DNA of 64,000 nt, from NCBI RefSeq assembly GCF_902729355.1, contig NZ_CACVCC010000006.1, positions 37,190-101,189 of the forward strand. Reading direction: 5' to 3'. The notes beneath the pieces were generated by a model. The model had not been told where the DNA came from, ran no database searches, and was given only the letters and a program-made list of their open reading frames with translations. A program made the translations under genes and the position numbers. The DNA is from Streptococcus sp. S784/96/1 (GTDB lineage: Bacteria; Bacillota; Bacilli; Lactobacillales; Streptococcaceae). Of the stretch, positions 54,718 through 64,000 are shown piece by piece (position 1 is the stretch's first letter; each line of letters begins with the position of its first letter).

Positions 54718-56160
54718 TTAAAATACTAATTTTTGATATTGTTTCAAGTGATCTCGGTCTGCAATAGGCTGTGGTTCATAGCGGTCGAATGCTTGATTTT
54801 TGGACAACCAAGCTCGCGCTTCTGCCAGATTTTCTAATTCACCAGACGAAATCATTTGTACCATAATATTTCCAATAGCTGTCGCTTCGCTTGGGCCTGC
54901 GATAATTGGTTTTCCGATAACGTCTGCCGTTAATTGGTTAAGGAGTTTCACGTTGCTACCACCACCAACGATATAAAGTACTTCCAACTCTTTTCCTGTC
55001 AGACGTTCTAACACCTTCCATTCATGGGCATAAGCCAATGCTAGGTTGGAATACACGCACATGACTAATTCGCCTACTGTTTTTGGAACAATTTGGTTGC
55101 TCTCACGACAAGCAGCTTGAATCTCTTCAATCATATTCTTTGGATTGGTGAAACGGTCATCATTGAGATTGATATACTGCAAGAACGGCTCTACCTGATA
55201 GGCCTGCTCTGCCATTTCTGCAAAAGAATACTGATAATCCAACATTCGAGCAATTTCTTGAACAGCCCACATGCCAGTAATGTTTTTGAGGAAGCGGTAA
55301 GTTTTGTAGGCTCCCCATTCATTGGTATAATTTTCCTCAAAAGCAGGTTGAGTTGCCAACGGTTCGCTATTTTCTACACCAATGAGAGACCAGGTGCCAC
55401 TTGAGATATAAGCCCAATTCTCTGAGGTCGCTGGAACTCCAACAACTGCTGAGCCTGTATCATGAGTTGCTACGGCAATCACCCTTGCTTTAGGCAAATC
55501 ATAGGTCTCATAAAGTTCTGGTAAGATTTCTCCAATAACTGTTCCTGTTTCCATTAACTCAGGCAATTGATTAAGAGAAACTCCAGCCACATCCAACAAG
55601 TCTTTATCATAATCACGACTGTGAATATTAAGGTATTGAGTTGTTGAGACATTTGTCACTTCACCAACTTTTTGTCCTGTTAAACGATAGGCGATATAAT
55701 CAGGAATCAGCAAGATATCTTGCGACTTTTCAAGCAACTCTCTTTCTTCAGCACACAATTGATACAATGTGTTAAAATTTAAGAATTGAATCCCTGTCTT
55801 TTCATAGACAACATTTTTCGGAATGCTTTTAAAAACCTTTTCCATCATGCCTTGTGTCCTAGCATCACGGTAAGCTATCGGCTCCTCTAACAAGTTTCCT
55901 TCTTTATCCAGAAGAACATAGTCAACCGCCCAAGTATCAATACCAATGGTACAGTCCATAACACCTTTGGTTTTTACTTTTTCAAGTCCTGTTAAAATTT
56001 CTTTGAGCAGTTGGCTAACATTCCAACGATCATGCCCATTTTGTTTCGTAAAACCATTTTTAAAACGATGAATTTCAGTCAATTCAAGGGATTGACGCGT
56101 ATCTGCCAAAATCACACGCCCACTTGAAGCACCAATATCAACGGCAACATGATAAGTCAT
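54718..56160 (-). CDS. rhaB: Rhamnulokinase
   Basis: This 480-residue FGGY-family kinase phosphorylates L-rhamnulose. The N-terminal phosphate loop VDIGASSGRVILA, the GIDTWAVDYVLLD substrate region, and the C-terminal ATP site IVGGGSNVKLLNQLTAD are present. First gene of rhaBAD; the promoter carries a cre site. Confidence 0.95.
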   Translation of the reverse strand: MTYHVAVDIGASSGRVILADTRQSLELTEIHRFKNGFTKQNGHDRWNVSQLLKEILTGLEKVKTKGVMDCTIGIDTWAVDYVLLDKEGNLLEEPIAYRDARTQGMMEKVFKSIPKNVVYEKTGIQFLNFNTLYQLCAEERELLEKSQDILLIPDYIAYRLTGQKVGEVTNVSTTQYLNIHSRDYDKDLLDVAGVSLNQLPELMETGTVIGEILPELYETYDLPKARVIAVATHDTGSAVVGVPATSENWAYISSGTWSLIGVENSEPLATQPAFEENYTNEWGAYKTYRFLKNITGMWAVQEIARMLDYQYSFAEMAEQAYQVEPFLQYINLNDDRFTNPKNMIEEIQAACRESNQIVPKTVGELVMCVYSNLALAYAHEWKVLERLTGKELEVLYIVGGGSNVKLLNQLTADVIGKPIIAGPSEATAIGNIMVQMISSGELENLAEARAWLSKNQAFDRYEPQPIADRDHLKQYQKLVF

Positions 56161-56182
56161 TCAATCGTCCTTTCTTATTTTT

Positions 56183-56197
56183 TGTTATCGTTTACAT
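56183..56197 (-). promoter_or_regulatory. CcpA cre site upstream of rhaB
   Basis: On the minus strand ATGTAAACGATAACA (56183-56197) is an exact match to WTGNAANCGNWNNCW. A TAAAAT-like -10 lies just upstream, so CcpA could block the rhamnose promoter. Confidence 0.75.
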
Positions 56198-56283
56198 TTA
56201 TGATTTTACCATTTCTACTATTTTTGCTACAATATCCTAAAAACAGTAAAATTGTATCAAATTTACAGATTAACAAGGACATT

Positions 56284-57270
56284 ATGACTAAACTTAAAAA
56301 TTTCCTATTTCTTCATACAGAACACGAAGAAAAGCAGCTCTCTGAACACCAGTTTGTCAGTGATTTTCCAGAATTAAAACAGCTAAATGATGCCGATATT
56401 CCAATCATTAGCCAGCAAATTTTTGGAACAAATAAAGAAGTTTACATTAGTAAGCACAGTCGTTTTGCAGATTACCCTGCTCATTCTCATCAATTCCTTG
56501 AAATCAACTATGTCTATCACGGCACTTGTGAACAGGTAATCAATGGCAAGACTTATCACTTTCAAACAGGTGATCTTATCCTGATGGACACCGATAGTGT
56601 ACAATCTATCAAATCCCTCGGTGAGGATGATATCTTAATTAACATTTTATTTCGTGATAAGTCCATCTCATTGGATTGGCTATCCGAACTACAGAGTCAT
56701 AATAGTCTTATTTACCAACTTCTTCTCAACGAGACACTCTCAGATAAAAAGCAGAGCAATTTTGCCATTTTTCCTGCCGAAAAAACACGTCCTGTTATCC
56801 CCATCCTTAATCAATTATTGGAAGAATATTTCTTCCCGGGAGATTTTTCTGATAAAATCATCAGTAATTACCTTTCCATTCTCATGTACCATTTAGCACG
56901 AACCCTATCCAAAGTGACTCAGGAAAATCTTTTAACAAAGACCAATGATCCCTTTGCTAAAGTGCTTGAATTAATAGACCAAGAGTTTTCCAAACTTACC
57001 CTGAAAGATGCCGCTAAAAGACTCAATTTCAATAAAAATTACCTTGGTAATCTCATCAAGGAACGAAGCGGCAAAACTTTTACCCAAATCCTCCATCAGA
57101 AACGCCTCTCACGCGCCAAACTCCTCATCGAATCCACTCAACTCTCCATTCAAGACATTGCCCAACAAACCGGTTTTTCAAACCGCACCTTCTTTTATAA
57201 AAAATTTGAAAAAGAGTATGGAGTGAAACCATCCGAGTTAAGGAATTATGATGAAGTAAGTAAAGATTAG
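56284..57270 (+). CDS. AraC family regulator, probable rhamnose activator
   Basis: This is 328 residues from the ATG at 56284 (AAGGA 5 bases upstream); the longer frame to 56149 overlaps rhaB. The cupin-type N-terminal domain has the YPAHSHQFLEINYVYHG histidines. The C-terminal AraC double helix-turn-helix (LTLKDAAKRLNFNKNYLGNL and IQDIAQQTGFSNRTFFYKKF) is complete. It is divergent from rhaB, so I infer an activator sensing L-rhamnose, like RhaS/RhaR. Confidence 0.88.
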   Translation: MTKLKNFLFLHTEHEEKQLSEHQFVSDFPELKQLNDADIPIISQQIFGTNKEVYISKHSRFADYPAHSHQFLEINYVYHGTCEQVINGKTYHFQTGDLILMDTDSVQSIKSLGEDDILINILFRDKSISLDWLSELQSHNSLIYQLLLNETLSDKKQSNFAIFPAEKTRPVIPILNQLLEEYFFPGDFSDKIISNYLSILMYHLARTLSKVTQENLLTKTNDPFAKVLELIDQEFSKLTLKDAAKRLNFNKNYLGNLIKERSGKTFTQILHQKRLSRAKLLIESTQLSIQDIAQQTGFSNRTFFYKKFEKEYGVKPSELRNYDEVSKD

Positions 57271-57532
57271 TTATACTTTTTTAATATTGAAACATCCAAT
57301 AATGTCTAACAATCTCCCCACAGAATGCCAAAATTTTTCATTTTGATAGCTTTGAATACTGACTGGCCTATAAGAACCACTTCGTAGCAAATGTGTTTAC
57401 TATTTCTTTTTTAATCAATCATCATTTAGTCTTTATGCCCCCAATATGAGGTTGAAATGAATTTTAGATAAACATAAACACTTGGACAATCATTACAGTC
57501 CTTCCACTTCAAAAATGTGTTATCATATCTTT

Positions 57533-58390
57533 ATGACCTTTATCCAAGATTTTAGACAACCCGCCTTAGATGTTGTCAATGAAGGCCACACCAAAGTAGA
57601 AGCTTGCCGTGTTTTCAAAATGAGACTCACAACCCTAAAAAAATAGGAAGTAATGTTAGGAACCAAAAGTCATTTAGAGGACAGCCCAAGAGAACCTCCC
57701 CCAGAAACTTCCTAAAAACGAGCTCCTCGCCTACGTTGAAGAACATTCAAAAGCTTATATACGTGAAATCACCGAGCACTGTTGCTGCACCATCAATGCC
57801 GTATGGAAATCTTTCAGAAAACATGGCATCACTTAAAAAAAAGGCCACTACCTATCACGAGCAAAAGCCATAAAGCGTAGAACAATTCCTGGGTATCCTG
57901 TCTGCATTAATCATGATTCCCATTGTTTTATATCGATGAAACAGGTATTGACACCTCCCTTTATCGGAAAAATGGCAGAGCAAAACGCGAACAAAAGGTT
58001 TATAGCACATTAGTGGCAGATGATTTGAACGGATGGATATCGATTGTCGTTGATCAGATTGATAGCGTTTTATTGCCCACTTAATTTATAAACAACATGT
58101 GATCAGTGAGTTCTTTATCAAATGATTCGACAATTACCTTATACCAGTATTAGGCGGCTCATATGTTATTGTCATGGATAATGCCAGTTTCCATCCAAAG
58201 AAAGCGCTAGACAAGACCTGCATTTCACAAGGTTACTATTTTTAACCCCTACCAACCTAGCCACCTAAATGTAACCCCATTGAAAAATCTTGGGTAATCC
58301 TAAAAAAAAGCGTCATAAAACTACTCGCTTAGTGCCAAACAATTGAGGAGTGTTTGAGAACAGTTCTTTAAAGTGGAATGACTATATTTT
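57533..58390 (+). mobile_element. Second IS630-family relic, highly decayed
   Basis: The frame from ATG 57533 reads MTFIQDFRQPALDVVNEGHT and stops after about 37 codons. Further on are YIDETGIDTSLYRKNGRAK (first Asp), VIVMDNASFHPKKAL (second Asp) and NPIEKSWVILKKS (Glu region). They lie in different frames, broken by many stops. It is older than the relic at 42.5 kb, judging from the number of lesions. Confidence 0.8.
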
Positions 58391-58416
58391 GATCAAATAC
58401 TGTCCTTGACAAAAAT

Positions 58417-58448
58417 AACTTCCAAAATCACTGACTTTGGAAGTTTTT
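58417..58448. terminator. Hairpin at the end of the IS630 relic
   Basis: AACTTCCAAA (58417-58426) pairs perfectly with TTTGGAAGTT (58436-58445), followed by TTT on the plus strand. It may belong to the insertion sequence end or act as a terminator. Confidence 0.6.
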
Positions 58449-58648
58449 AATATATTTCGAGTGCCAACATTATACAGTTATCATCATTTATATTTTATAA
58501 TGAATTGTAACACTAAGACAATTTATCTTAATCTTAATATTAAAAAACTAAACAATTATAACACTAACACAAAATAACCTGAGCAGGTACGGTCTAAATA
58601 AGAACTTATTATGAGTAGTTTTTATCCGTCTTTAGAGTTTTTACAATA

Positions 58649-60280
58649 TTATTTTTTATACGAATCAATCGGTAAGGTTATCTCAAATATCTTAGAATAA
58701 GGAGCTACATTTTCCGTGCGGAGAATAATATTACCACGATGCATTATAACAAATTGTTTAACAATGGACAAACCTAACCCTGCACCACTCTTGCCAGCAG
58801 TTCGGGCAGGACTGCCAGTGACAAAAGGTTGAAAAAGGGTTTTTGCTACCTCTTTGGATATTTTTGTTCCATTATCAGCAATTGACAAAATTAACACATG
58901 TTTCTCACGCTTCAAGGTAAAGGTCAATCGCGTTTTTGGAGGATTATACTTCAAAAAATTATTCAACAAGTTGTCCAAGGCTCTTGTAAAACTTGTAGTA
59001 TCTAATTGAGCATAATAGGCAATTTCTGGGATATCTATCTCCAATTCATAATCCTGCAAAATGAATTCATCATAATGTTTTGCCCAGTAACTTCTTAAAT
59101 ATTCACAAAAGTCTATCGTTTTGGTCTGCAATTGAAATTTTGGATGCTGTGCTTGACTAAAATCAAACAAGGATGAAATCAATTCATCTAACAAGACAGC
59201 TTTTTGATAAATAATTTGCGTATAACGTTCACGTGTCTCATTAGCAATCAAATTATCTGCCAAGGCTTTTGAATAACCTTGAATTACCGTCACAGGTGTT
59301 CTTAAATCATGAGAAAGGTTGGCAATCATCGTTTGATTACTTTCTTCAACTTCTTGACGCTTCTTCTCACTATTATAAAATTCAAGAGATACTATATTGA
59401 AGGTTTTAAAAATTTCCATCAATTCTTTCGGACCATTGTAATCGGTAACTGTCTCAATCCGATCTTTTTGAGATAATTTTTTAATAGCGTCATTCAATAC
59501 TTTCAACGGCATAGAGATTCTTTTATTTAGGCGCCATGTAAATACGATAATAATTATCGTAACAATAATTAATAAAATTCCAAGATTAAAGATGGTACTG
59601 TCATAAAAACGTTGTTCTACCAGCATAATATCGTATGGCCTAAACATAACTAATGTCATTTTTTTACCACTATTAGTCTTAAAGTCATACTTATAGACGT
59701 GAAAATCATCAAACAAGGTTTGAGTCAATAGACCAATTTCACGTGGTGTAAAACTCTCTTTTCGCGTTGACGTATTCGCAATTAAAACATTTAATTGCTC
59801 GTCTAATAAATAAACAAACTCTTCTTCTTCGACAATTACTCCTGAAGCAACATATTTATCTGCGATTTCCTTATTTTTCTGAATAAAATAACGTCCTTTA
59901 CCATCAACTTCCGTGTACCTTGTACTTGTATAATAAGATTCTGTATCATAAGGTAGCATAATCTCTAACTCCTCTGGAGAAAAAGAGTAACTTTTAGAGG
60001 GATTACTAGAATAAATAACACTTCCATCAGAAATGACTTCATAAAATTGACCATATCTATTAATAATAGAAAGAGATTTATCTGCAAAATTTTCACGCTT
60101 CAATTCCTTCTCAATTTTAGAAAGATCAGTCATGGAAATACCCATCGTTACTTTCTCCAGCATAATTAGTGATAAAAAAATCCAAGTAAATATTGCCACA
60201 AATAAAACAACCATATAGATAATGAATTGAGATAGGAGCATTCGAACTAAGCTAACGCTTTTTTTAGGTCTGCTTTTCAA
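58649..60280 (-). CDS. Sensor histidine kinase
   Basis: This 543-residue membrane kinase has TM1 ~14-40, an extracellular sensor domain of about 185 residues, TM2 ~228-252, a HAMP linker, a HisKA region with the phosphorylated His in NLSHDLRTPVTVIQ, and an HATPase with N-box DNLLNNFLKY and GAGLGLSIVKQF. It overlaps the response regulator by 17 bases. The frame opens with TTG at 60280; an ATG 13 codons later is an alternative. The signal is unknown. Confidence 0.9.
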   Translation of the reverse strand: MKSRPKKSVSLVRMLLSQFIIYMVVLFVAIFTWIFLSLIMLEKVTMGISMTDLSKIEKELKRENFADKSLSIINRYGQFYEVISDGSVIYSSNPSKSYSFSPEELEIMLPYDTESYYTSTRYTEVDGKGRYFIQKNKEIADKYVASGVIVEEEEFVYLLDEQLNVLIANTSTRKESFTPREIGLLTQTLFDDFHVYKYDFKTNSGKKMTLVMFRPYDIMLVEQRFYDSTIFNLGILLIIVTIIIIVFTWRLNKRISMPLKVLNDAIKKLSQKDRIETVTDYNGPKELMEIFKTFNIVSLEFYNSEKKRQEVEESNQTMIANLSHDLRTPVTVIQGYSKALADNLIANETRERYTQIIYQKAVLLDELISSLFDFSQAQHPKFQLQTKTIDFCEYLRSYWAKHYDEFILQDYELEIDIPEIAYYAQLDTTSFTRALDNLLNNFLKYNPPKTRLTFTLKREKHVLILSIADNGTKISKEVAKTLFQPFVTGSPARTAGKSGAGLGLSIVKQFVIMHRGNIILRTENVAPYSKIFEITLPIDSYKK

Positions 60281-60962
60281 ATTTATAGCCTATACCTCTC
60301 ATCGTTTTTATATAGTCAGGATGTCTAGGATCATCTTCAATCTTATCTCTAAGGTTAGAAATATGAACAACAATTGTACTTTCATCACCATCTATAAATT
60401 GATGACTTCCATTAATCTCTTCATACAACTGCAATTTCGTAAAAATTTGCCCTGGGTATTCCATCAATTTTTGAAGAATTTTAAATTCTGTCGCCGTTAC
60501 TGCAATAGGTTCTCCATTTTTCCTTAACAACACCTCATCAATATTTAATCTCAGAGAGCCCGCAACAATTTCCTTTGTCTCTTTCGATTTTGAATTCAGT
60601 TCATAGAACCTACGCAAATGCGATTGCACACGCGCTACAACTTCCAAAGAATTAAAAGGTTTTGTGATATAGTCATCAGCACCAATATTTAAGCCTAGAA
60701 TTTTATCCATGTCTGACATTTTAGCCGATAAAATAATAATTGGGATATTACTATCCTGTCTGATTAATTTTGTCAGCCCATAACCATCCAATTTCGGCAT
60801 CATAATATCGACAATCGCTAAGTCTACCTGATTTTGCTTAAAAAGCTCATAAGCCTCTTCGCCATCGTTAGCAATCAATACTGTATAAGACGAATTTTCT
60901 AGATATAATCTGAGTAATTCAACAATATCCTGATCATCTTCAGCAAGCAATATCGTATACAT
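60264..60962 (-). CDS. OmpR-family response regulator
   Basis: This is about 232 residues from the ATG at 60962 (GGAGG upstream). The receiver has the acidic pocket AEDD, phospho-Asp in AIVDIMMPKLDG and conserved Lys in ITKPFN. The C-terminal winged helix ends VVHISNLRDKIEDD...TMRGIGYKF. It forms a two-component system with the following kinase. Targets are unknown; the neighbouring surface-protein and methyltransferase-like genes are candidates. Confidence 0.93.
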   Translation of the reverse strand: MYTILLAEDDQDIVELLRLYLENSSYTVLIANDGEEAYELFKQNQVDLAIVDIMMPKLDGYGLTKLIRQDSNIPIIILSAKMSDMDKILGLNIGADDYITKPFNSLEVVARVQSHLRRFYELNSKSKETKEIVAGSLRLNIDEVLLRKNGEPIAVTATEFKILQKLMEYPGQIFTKLQLYEEINGSHQFIDGDESTIVVHISNLRDKIEDDPRHPDYIKTMRGIGYKFEKQT

Positions 60963-61042
60963 CACTTTCCTCCTCGTAAAGGTTCAATAATTTCTTTCTC
61001 CTATTGTAGCATTTTATGACAAAATATGAGCACCAATTCTAG

Positions 61043-61600
61043 TTAAAACCTTCTGCCTTCACCCGTTACATGTTTACAGTTGTTTTCCGTATTAGGTAGT
61101 ATTTGTGTGATAATAAGGTTATTTTCTTCAACGATCCGATTACGAAGTATCAAAGCATAAAATGGACCGACACAAATCAAGGTCCACCAAGCATGACATA
61201 GCAAACTAAGACCTACTAGTTCTGGCGCAATATTTAAAAAGTAATTAGGATGTTTCACGACACGAAATAGCCAGTGATTGTTAAATTGGTGATTTTTAGC
61301 AATCATCAGCTTAACAGTCCAAATATCAGATAACAAATGGATAACAACACAAAGCATGATAAAGGCAAATAAAAGTAAACCTAGCCCTAAGAAACCTACC
61401 TGATCAAGTATTGTATGACGTACATAAGCCTCCACGAAGCATCCTAGATAAAATAAGATATGAGCAACGGTTAGTAATTTCGTATTTTTAACGCCATATT
61501 CAATACCACCATTTGCTAGAATATCAGCCTCATTTTTCTTAGAAATCGTTAAAAAAGCTAGTCGGAGTATGAAAATAGCTCCAACAATCATTAAAATCAT
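61043..61600 (-). CDS. Isoprenylcysteine carboxyl methyltransferase-like membrane protein
   Basis: This is about 185 residues from the ATG at 61600 (RBS AAAGGAG). It has five hydrophobic segments and the C-terminal family motif VVKHPNYFLNIAPELVG (R/K-HPNYx-E). The bacterial ICMT-like family includes enzymes of unknown acceptor, since bacteria lack prenylated CAAX proteins. It lies 78 bases before the response regulator gene, on the same strand. Confidence 0.8.
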   Translation of the reverse strand: MILMIVGAIFILRLAFLTISKKNEADILANGGIEYGVKNTKLLTVAHILFYLGCFVEAYVRHTILDQVGFLGLGLLLFAFIMLCVVIHLLSDIWTVKLMIAKNHQFNNHWLFRVVKHPNYFLNIAPELVGLSLLCHAWWTLICVGPFYALILRNRIVEENNLIITQILPNTENNCKHVTGEGRRF

Positions 61601-61678
61601 TTTATTGTTTTCTCCTTTCAATCAATTTTAAATAAACATAGAAAAGAGTTTTTTAACCTCTCTATGTACTGTAATTCT

Positions 61679-62450
61679 CTACTTCATAGATTTACGATGA
61701 CGTTTCACCACATAGATTATAAATGATAAAACTCCTAAAACGCCTAGAAATACCACCAACTCTGTTGTTAGACTTGATTCCAATGAATTTGCTCGTGGAA
61801 GTTTTTCGGTATACGACATGCCATTGCTTTATTAGATTCAATGACATCATGATTTGATGTTAAACACAACTGCTCTTTAACGATTGGTTTTAATTCCAAT
61901 ACTTTCATTTGTTCCTTATCACGATGACTTTTTTGTGACCGACCAGGTTCTTTCTTGTTCATCTCATGGCTTTGGTTGAGACTTAACATCTGCACAAGCA
62001 TCCCATCTTTTGGTCGCATCTCAGATATAGTATCCATATCCTGTCTTGGTTATTCTACCACTTTATAAACAAGTACATAAACACTAAAGTGTGTAACCTT
62101 AAATCCTACGCTTCCATCGGGATTTGTTATAAACGGCAACCTTTCTTTCATAGAGCCTAAAACATAGCACACTTTATCAACACTAGCTTTAGCTAGCACA
62201 GTTACAGTAACCTCTCCTGTTAACTGAGCTGTTCCTCCTCCTGGATAAGAAAGTTTTGATAAGACTTTCTCCTCAATAAACTTTTCATCAGCTGCCGGAA
62301 CAATATACCCATTGACCTTCACTTTACTCTGCAAATCGTGTAAATCGATCGGTAGTATTTTCCTTAGCATGAACTGTCGAAGTCATGACATTTGTTACTG
62401 CCAACATTATGTACTTACCATACTAATCCATGCTTTTTCCTCTTAATCAT
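61679..62450 (-). pseudogene. Cell-wall-anchored surface protein, disrupted (LPRAN-type signal)
   Basis: Fragments in order: a start MIKRKKHGLV at 62450; a signal-peptide-like stretch MLAVTNVMTSTVHAKE in another frame; a domain reading VKVNGYIVPAADEKFIEEKV to NPDGSVGFKVTHFSVYVLV; a basic linker; and, after another shift, EKLPRANSLESS, a hydrophobic helix VVFLGVLGVLSFIIYVV and the tail KRHRKSMK. This is a sortase-type anchor with LPRAN in place of LPxTG. At least three frameshifts or stops break it. Confidence 0.7.
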
Positions 62451-63485
62451 TTTGACATGATATACTGAATTTTCATTTAATTTTTAACTCCTTTTATTTA
62501 TTCATACTTAATTTTACAGGCTTTTTTTGACTTTACAATAGGCTTCGTGACGATTTTATCTAAAGATAAGACAATCTTAAGGTTATCTAAATATTATTAA
62601 TGCTATCTTTATATTGTTAGTTTTTTTCACTTAATCAATCTACTTTCATACATGCTTAATATTTGCTGGAGGTTTTTGACTTCCAACATAAGACAATTAA
62701 CGAGACTTTCATACACTAGGAGATTACCGTTAGTGCTGTTTCTTAAATGATATTGATGAAGACTATTTTTGAGCTAAAAATAAGTTTGATCAGCAAGAAC
62801 TCGTTTACCTACTAGTACCAAAACATGATATTTCTTGAGATTTTGTGCTCTGAGGATGGCTGAAAGAGTAGGTAGCGGTAAAGGAACTCAAGGCTACTGA
62901 TGAATGAAATAAGGATACCAAAATACTGTTGAAAACTTATGGATATTGTCTTTTTTAACATTGTCAACGAGAAGGATTATTCTTAACTCTAGAGAAGTAC
63001 GATGCTTCTATATAAAAGTCGCTTCAGTGGATACGGATTACTGTATCTGTTTTTATACTTACTTTAAATTCAAAATCTGAATCTAAGTTCTTCTCTGATG
63101 ATTTTTTTCATCTGGCAGCATGCATTATAGTAAATTGAAAAAAAGATTAGGATAAATAATAGAATAACCAATAGTATTATCGCGGGTTAAAATGATCCAT
63201 CTGTGTCCTGTTCTTAATTCAAATAACTATACAATAGCGAATGATTTCAAGGGAATCAAAACGGCTTTGCACCTCTTTAAACGAGGAACAAGGCCGCTGC
63301 TCAATCTTTTATATTATAGTATTGTCCACTTAAAAGAAGCAGTTCAGTCCTTTCTAGGATGTGGTTTTCACAATCCCTTACAGCTTACAAAGGACAGTGC
63401 TCTACTGTTTAGAGAGAGAGTCCAACGTATAGCTCTGATAGCAAAATAACTGGAAAGTTAAATCGTTGCAAAATCATTTGGGAGG
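62451..63485. other. Gene-poor gap between two surface-protein remnants
   Basis: No intact gene. The minus strand around 62790-62900 keeps an open stretch (LSAILRAQNLKKYHVLVLVG), and the plus-strand frame 63192-63449 (85 codons) has no clear RBS or homology I recognise. Both look like gene debris. Confidence 0.4.
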
Positions 63486-63986
63486 TTAGTCCTTGCTTTT
63501 CTTGATTTGTGTAATTCCTAATAATGCTAGTAGACTGCTACCCAACAAGGCTAAGATCGACGGTAGGTCACCAGTCATCGGTAACTGAGCTGTTCTCTGA
63601 ATAGAAGTTGTCTTCGTTTTGGATGTTACAGGTATTTGCTTGACTTTTATCTCCAAATTTTCTGCAGGTAATTCCATTTTGTTAGATTTTACTTGAACTT
63701 CCTTGCTGACATCAGGAGTCATTGACGTTTTAGGAACAATCGGAGTAGATTCTCTAGGTTGTTCATTTTTGGGAGGGAGGGTTGATTTAAACTTAGGCGA
63801 TGGTTTTTTCTCAGATTTTGGCTCTATCTCAGGTTTTGGTTTTACCTCAGTCTCTGGTTTCACCTCAGTCTCTGGTTTCACCTCAGGTTCTGGTTCTACC
63901 TCAGTCTCTGGATTTACCTCGGGCATTGGTTTCACCTCAGGTTCTGGTTCTACCTCAGTCTCTGGATTTACCTCAGGTTCTGGTTA
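63486..63986 (-). pseudogene. 3' end of an LPxTG cell-wall protein gene, broken or incomplete at the window edge
   Basis: The C-terminus has the full sortase signal: [10 protein letters not shown], hydrophobic [15 protein letters not shown], then KKSKD, stop at 63486. Upstream is a Pro/Glu/Lys-rich wall-spanning repeat (PETEVK units). Going upstream the frame meets TAA at 63984-63986, just before the repeats, so the N-terminal part is either frameshifted or lost. The ATG at 63935 sits inside the repeats and has no signal peptide, so it is not a real start. Confidence 0.7.
63830..63980 (-). repeat. 18-base tandem repeats coding PETEVK-type units
   Basis: About eight copies of an 18-base unit (coding P-E-T/P-E-V-K/N/E) in tandem, with a longer ~60-base duplication visible at 63879-63980. 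Typical of wall-spanning regions and prone to slippage. Confidence 0.75.
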
Positions 63987-64000
63987 AAGGTAAGGGTATG

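Noticed and set aside
63192..63449. 85-codon plus-strand frame near the surface-protein remnants
   Set aside because: No RBS, no recognised domain, and it sits in decayed DNA; could be a fragment but cannot be supported.
63830..63980. CRISPR-like tandem repeats
   Set aside because: Units are contiguous 18-base coding repeats in frame with a wall-anchored protein, with no spacers.
63703..63987. 94-codon plus-strand frame rich in SGFTSVSG
   Set aside because: It is the opposite-strand shadow of the PETEVK repeat region of the wall-anchored protein.

Overview
The window looks like a chromosomal segment of a low-GC Gram-positive coccus of the genus Streptococcus. I favour the pyogenic group, with S. 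uberis or a close relative as a tentative species guess. The grounds are the gene content and order: rpsA / DUF2969 / ilvE / parC / parE, ysxC / clpX / folA / thyA beside divergent mvaS / mvaA, a tmRNA tag of AKNTNSYAFAA, a SigX (TACGAATA) box, a PerR-type dpr promoter, LPxTG-type wall anchors and IS630 relics. Species assignment is inference. Housekeeping genes are intact, while accessory islets carry many decayed genes.

Layout. 1-5.5 kb: an orphan membrane gene with a decayed tandem copy, a nitroreductase, GNAT acetyltransferase, phoH, a rhodanese lipoprotein, ppaC and a DUF3237 pseudogene. 5.5-11 kb: a flavin-dependent acid-reductase locus. It has a three-domain FMN reductase / FMN-binding / fumarate-reductase-like protein, a free FMN reductase, a divergent oxalate/formate-family transporter and an AraC regulator, with a CcpA cre on the reductase promoter. 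11-24 kb: pflA, glucokinase with a rhodanese and yqgQ, a phosphatase, dpr, a short SigX-box prepilin peptidase, an asymmetric heterodimeric ABC exporter, a P-loop kinase, vanZ, rlmN and yutD. 24-28 kb: a DUF4947-like lipoprotein, tmRNA, tRNA-Arg, rpsA, tRNA-Gln, tRNA-Tyr, DUF2969 and ilvE.

28-35 kb: topoisomerase IV. parE and parC are separated by a class III Fic gene that starts inside the parE stop/RBS region and by a dead CPBP protease gene. An HdiR/LexA-like repressor lies beyond parE. 36-42 kb: ysxC, clpX, a small GTG-start membrane gene, folA, thyA and the mevalonate pair mvaS-mvaA. 42.5-43.5 kb: an IS630 relic. 43.5-50.3 kb: the livJHMGF branched-chain amino acid importer, ylbG, clpP (with CIRCE and CtsR-type sites) and upp.

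51-57.3 kb: an L-rhamnose catabolic locus (rhaB-rhaA-rhaD-fucO plus a divergent AraC regulator) with cre sites but no transporter or mutarotase. 57.5-64 kb: a second IS630 relic, a two-component system, an isoprenylcysteine-methyltransferase-like membrane protein, and two broken cell-wall-anchored protein genes (LPRAN-like and LPMTG motifs).

The most interesting candidates are (i) the Fic enzyme translationally coupled to parE, because relatives of this Fic class AMPylate GyrB/ParE, (ii) the HcrAB-like soluble alkenoate-reductase locus, (iii) the SigX-box, N-terminally short prepilin peptidase, and (iv) the rhamnose operon with a possible pseudoknot between rhaA and rhaD. Nothing here is plainly a new defence or mobile system.
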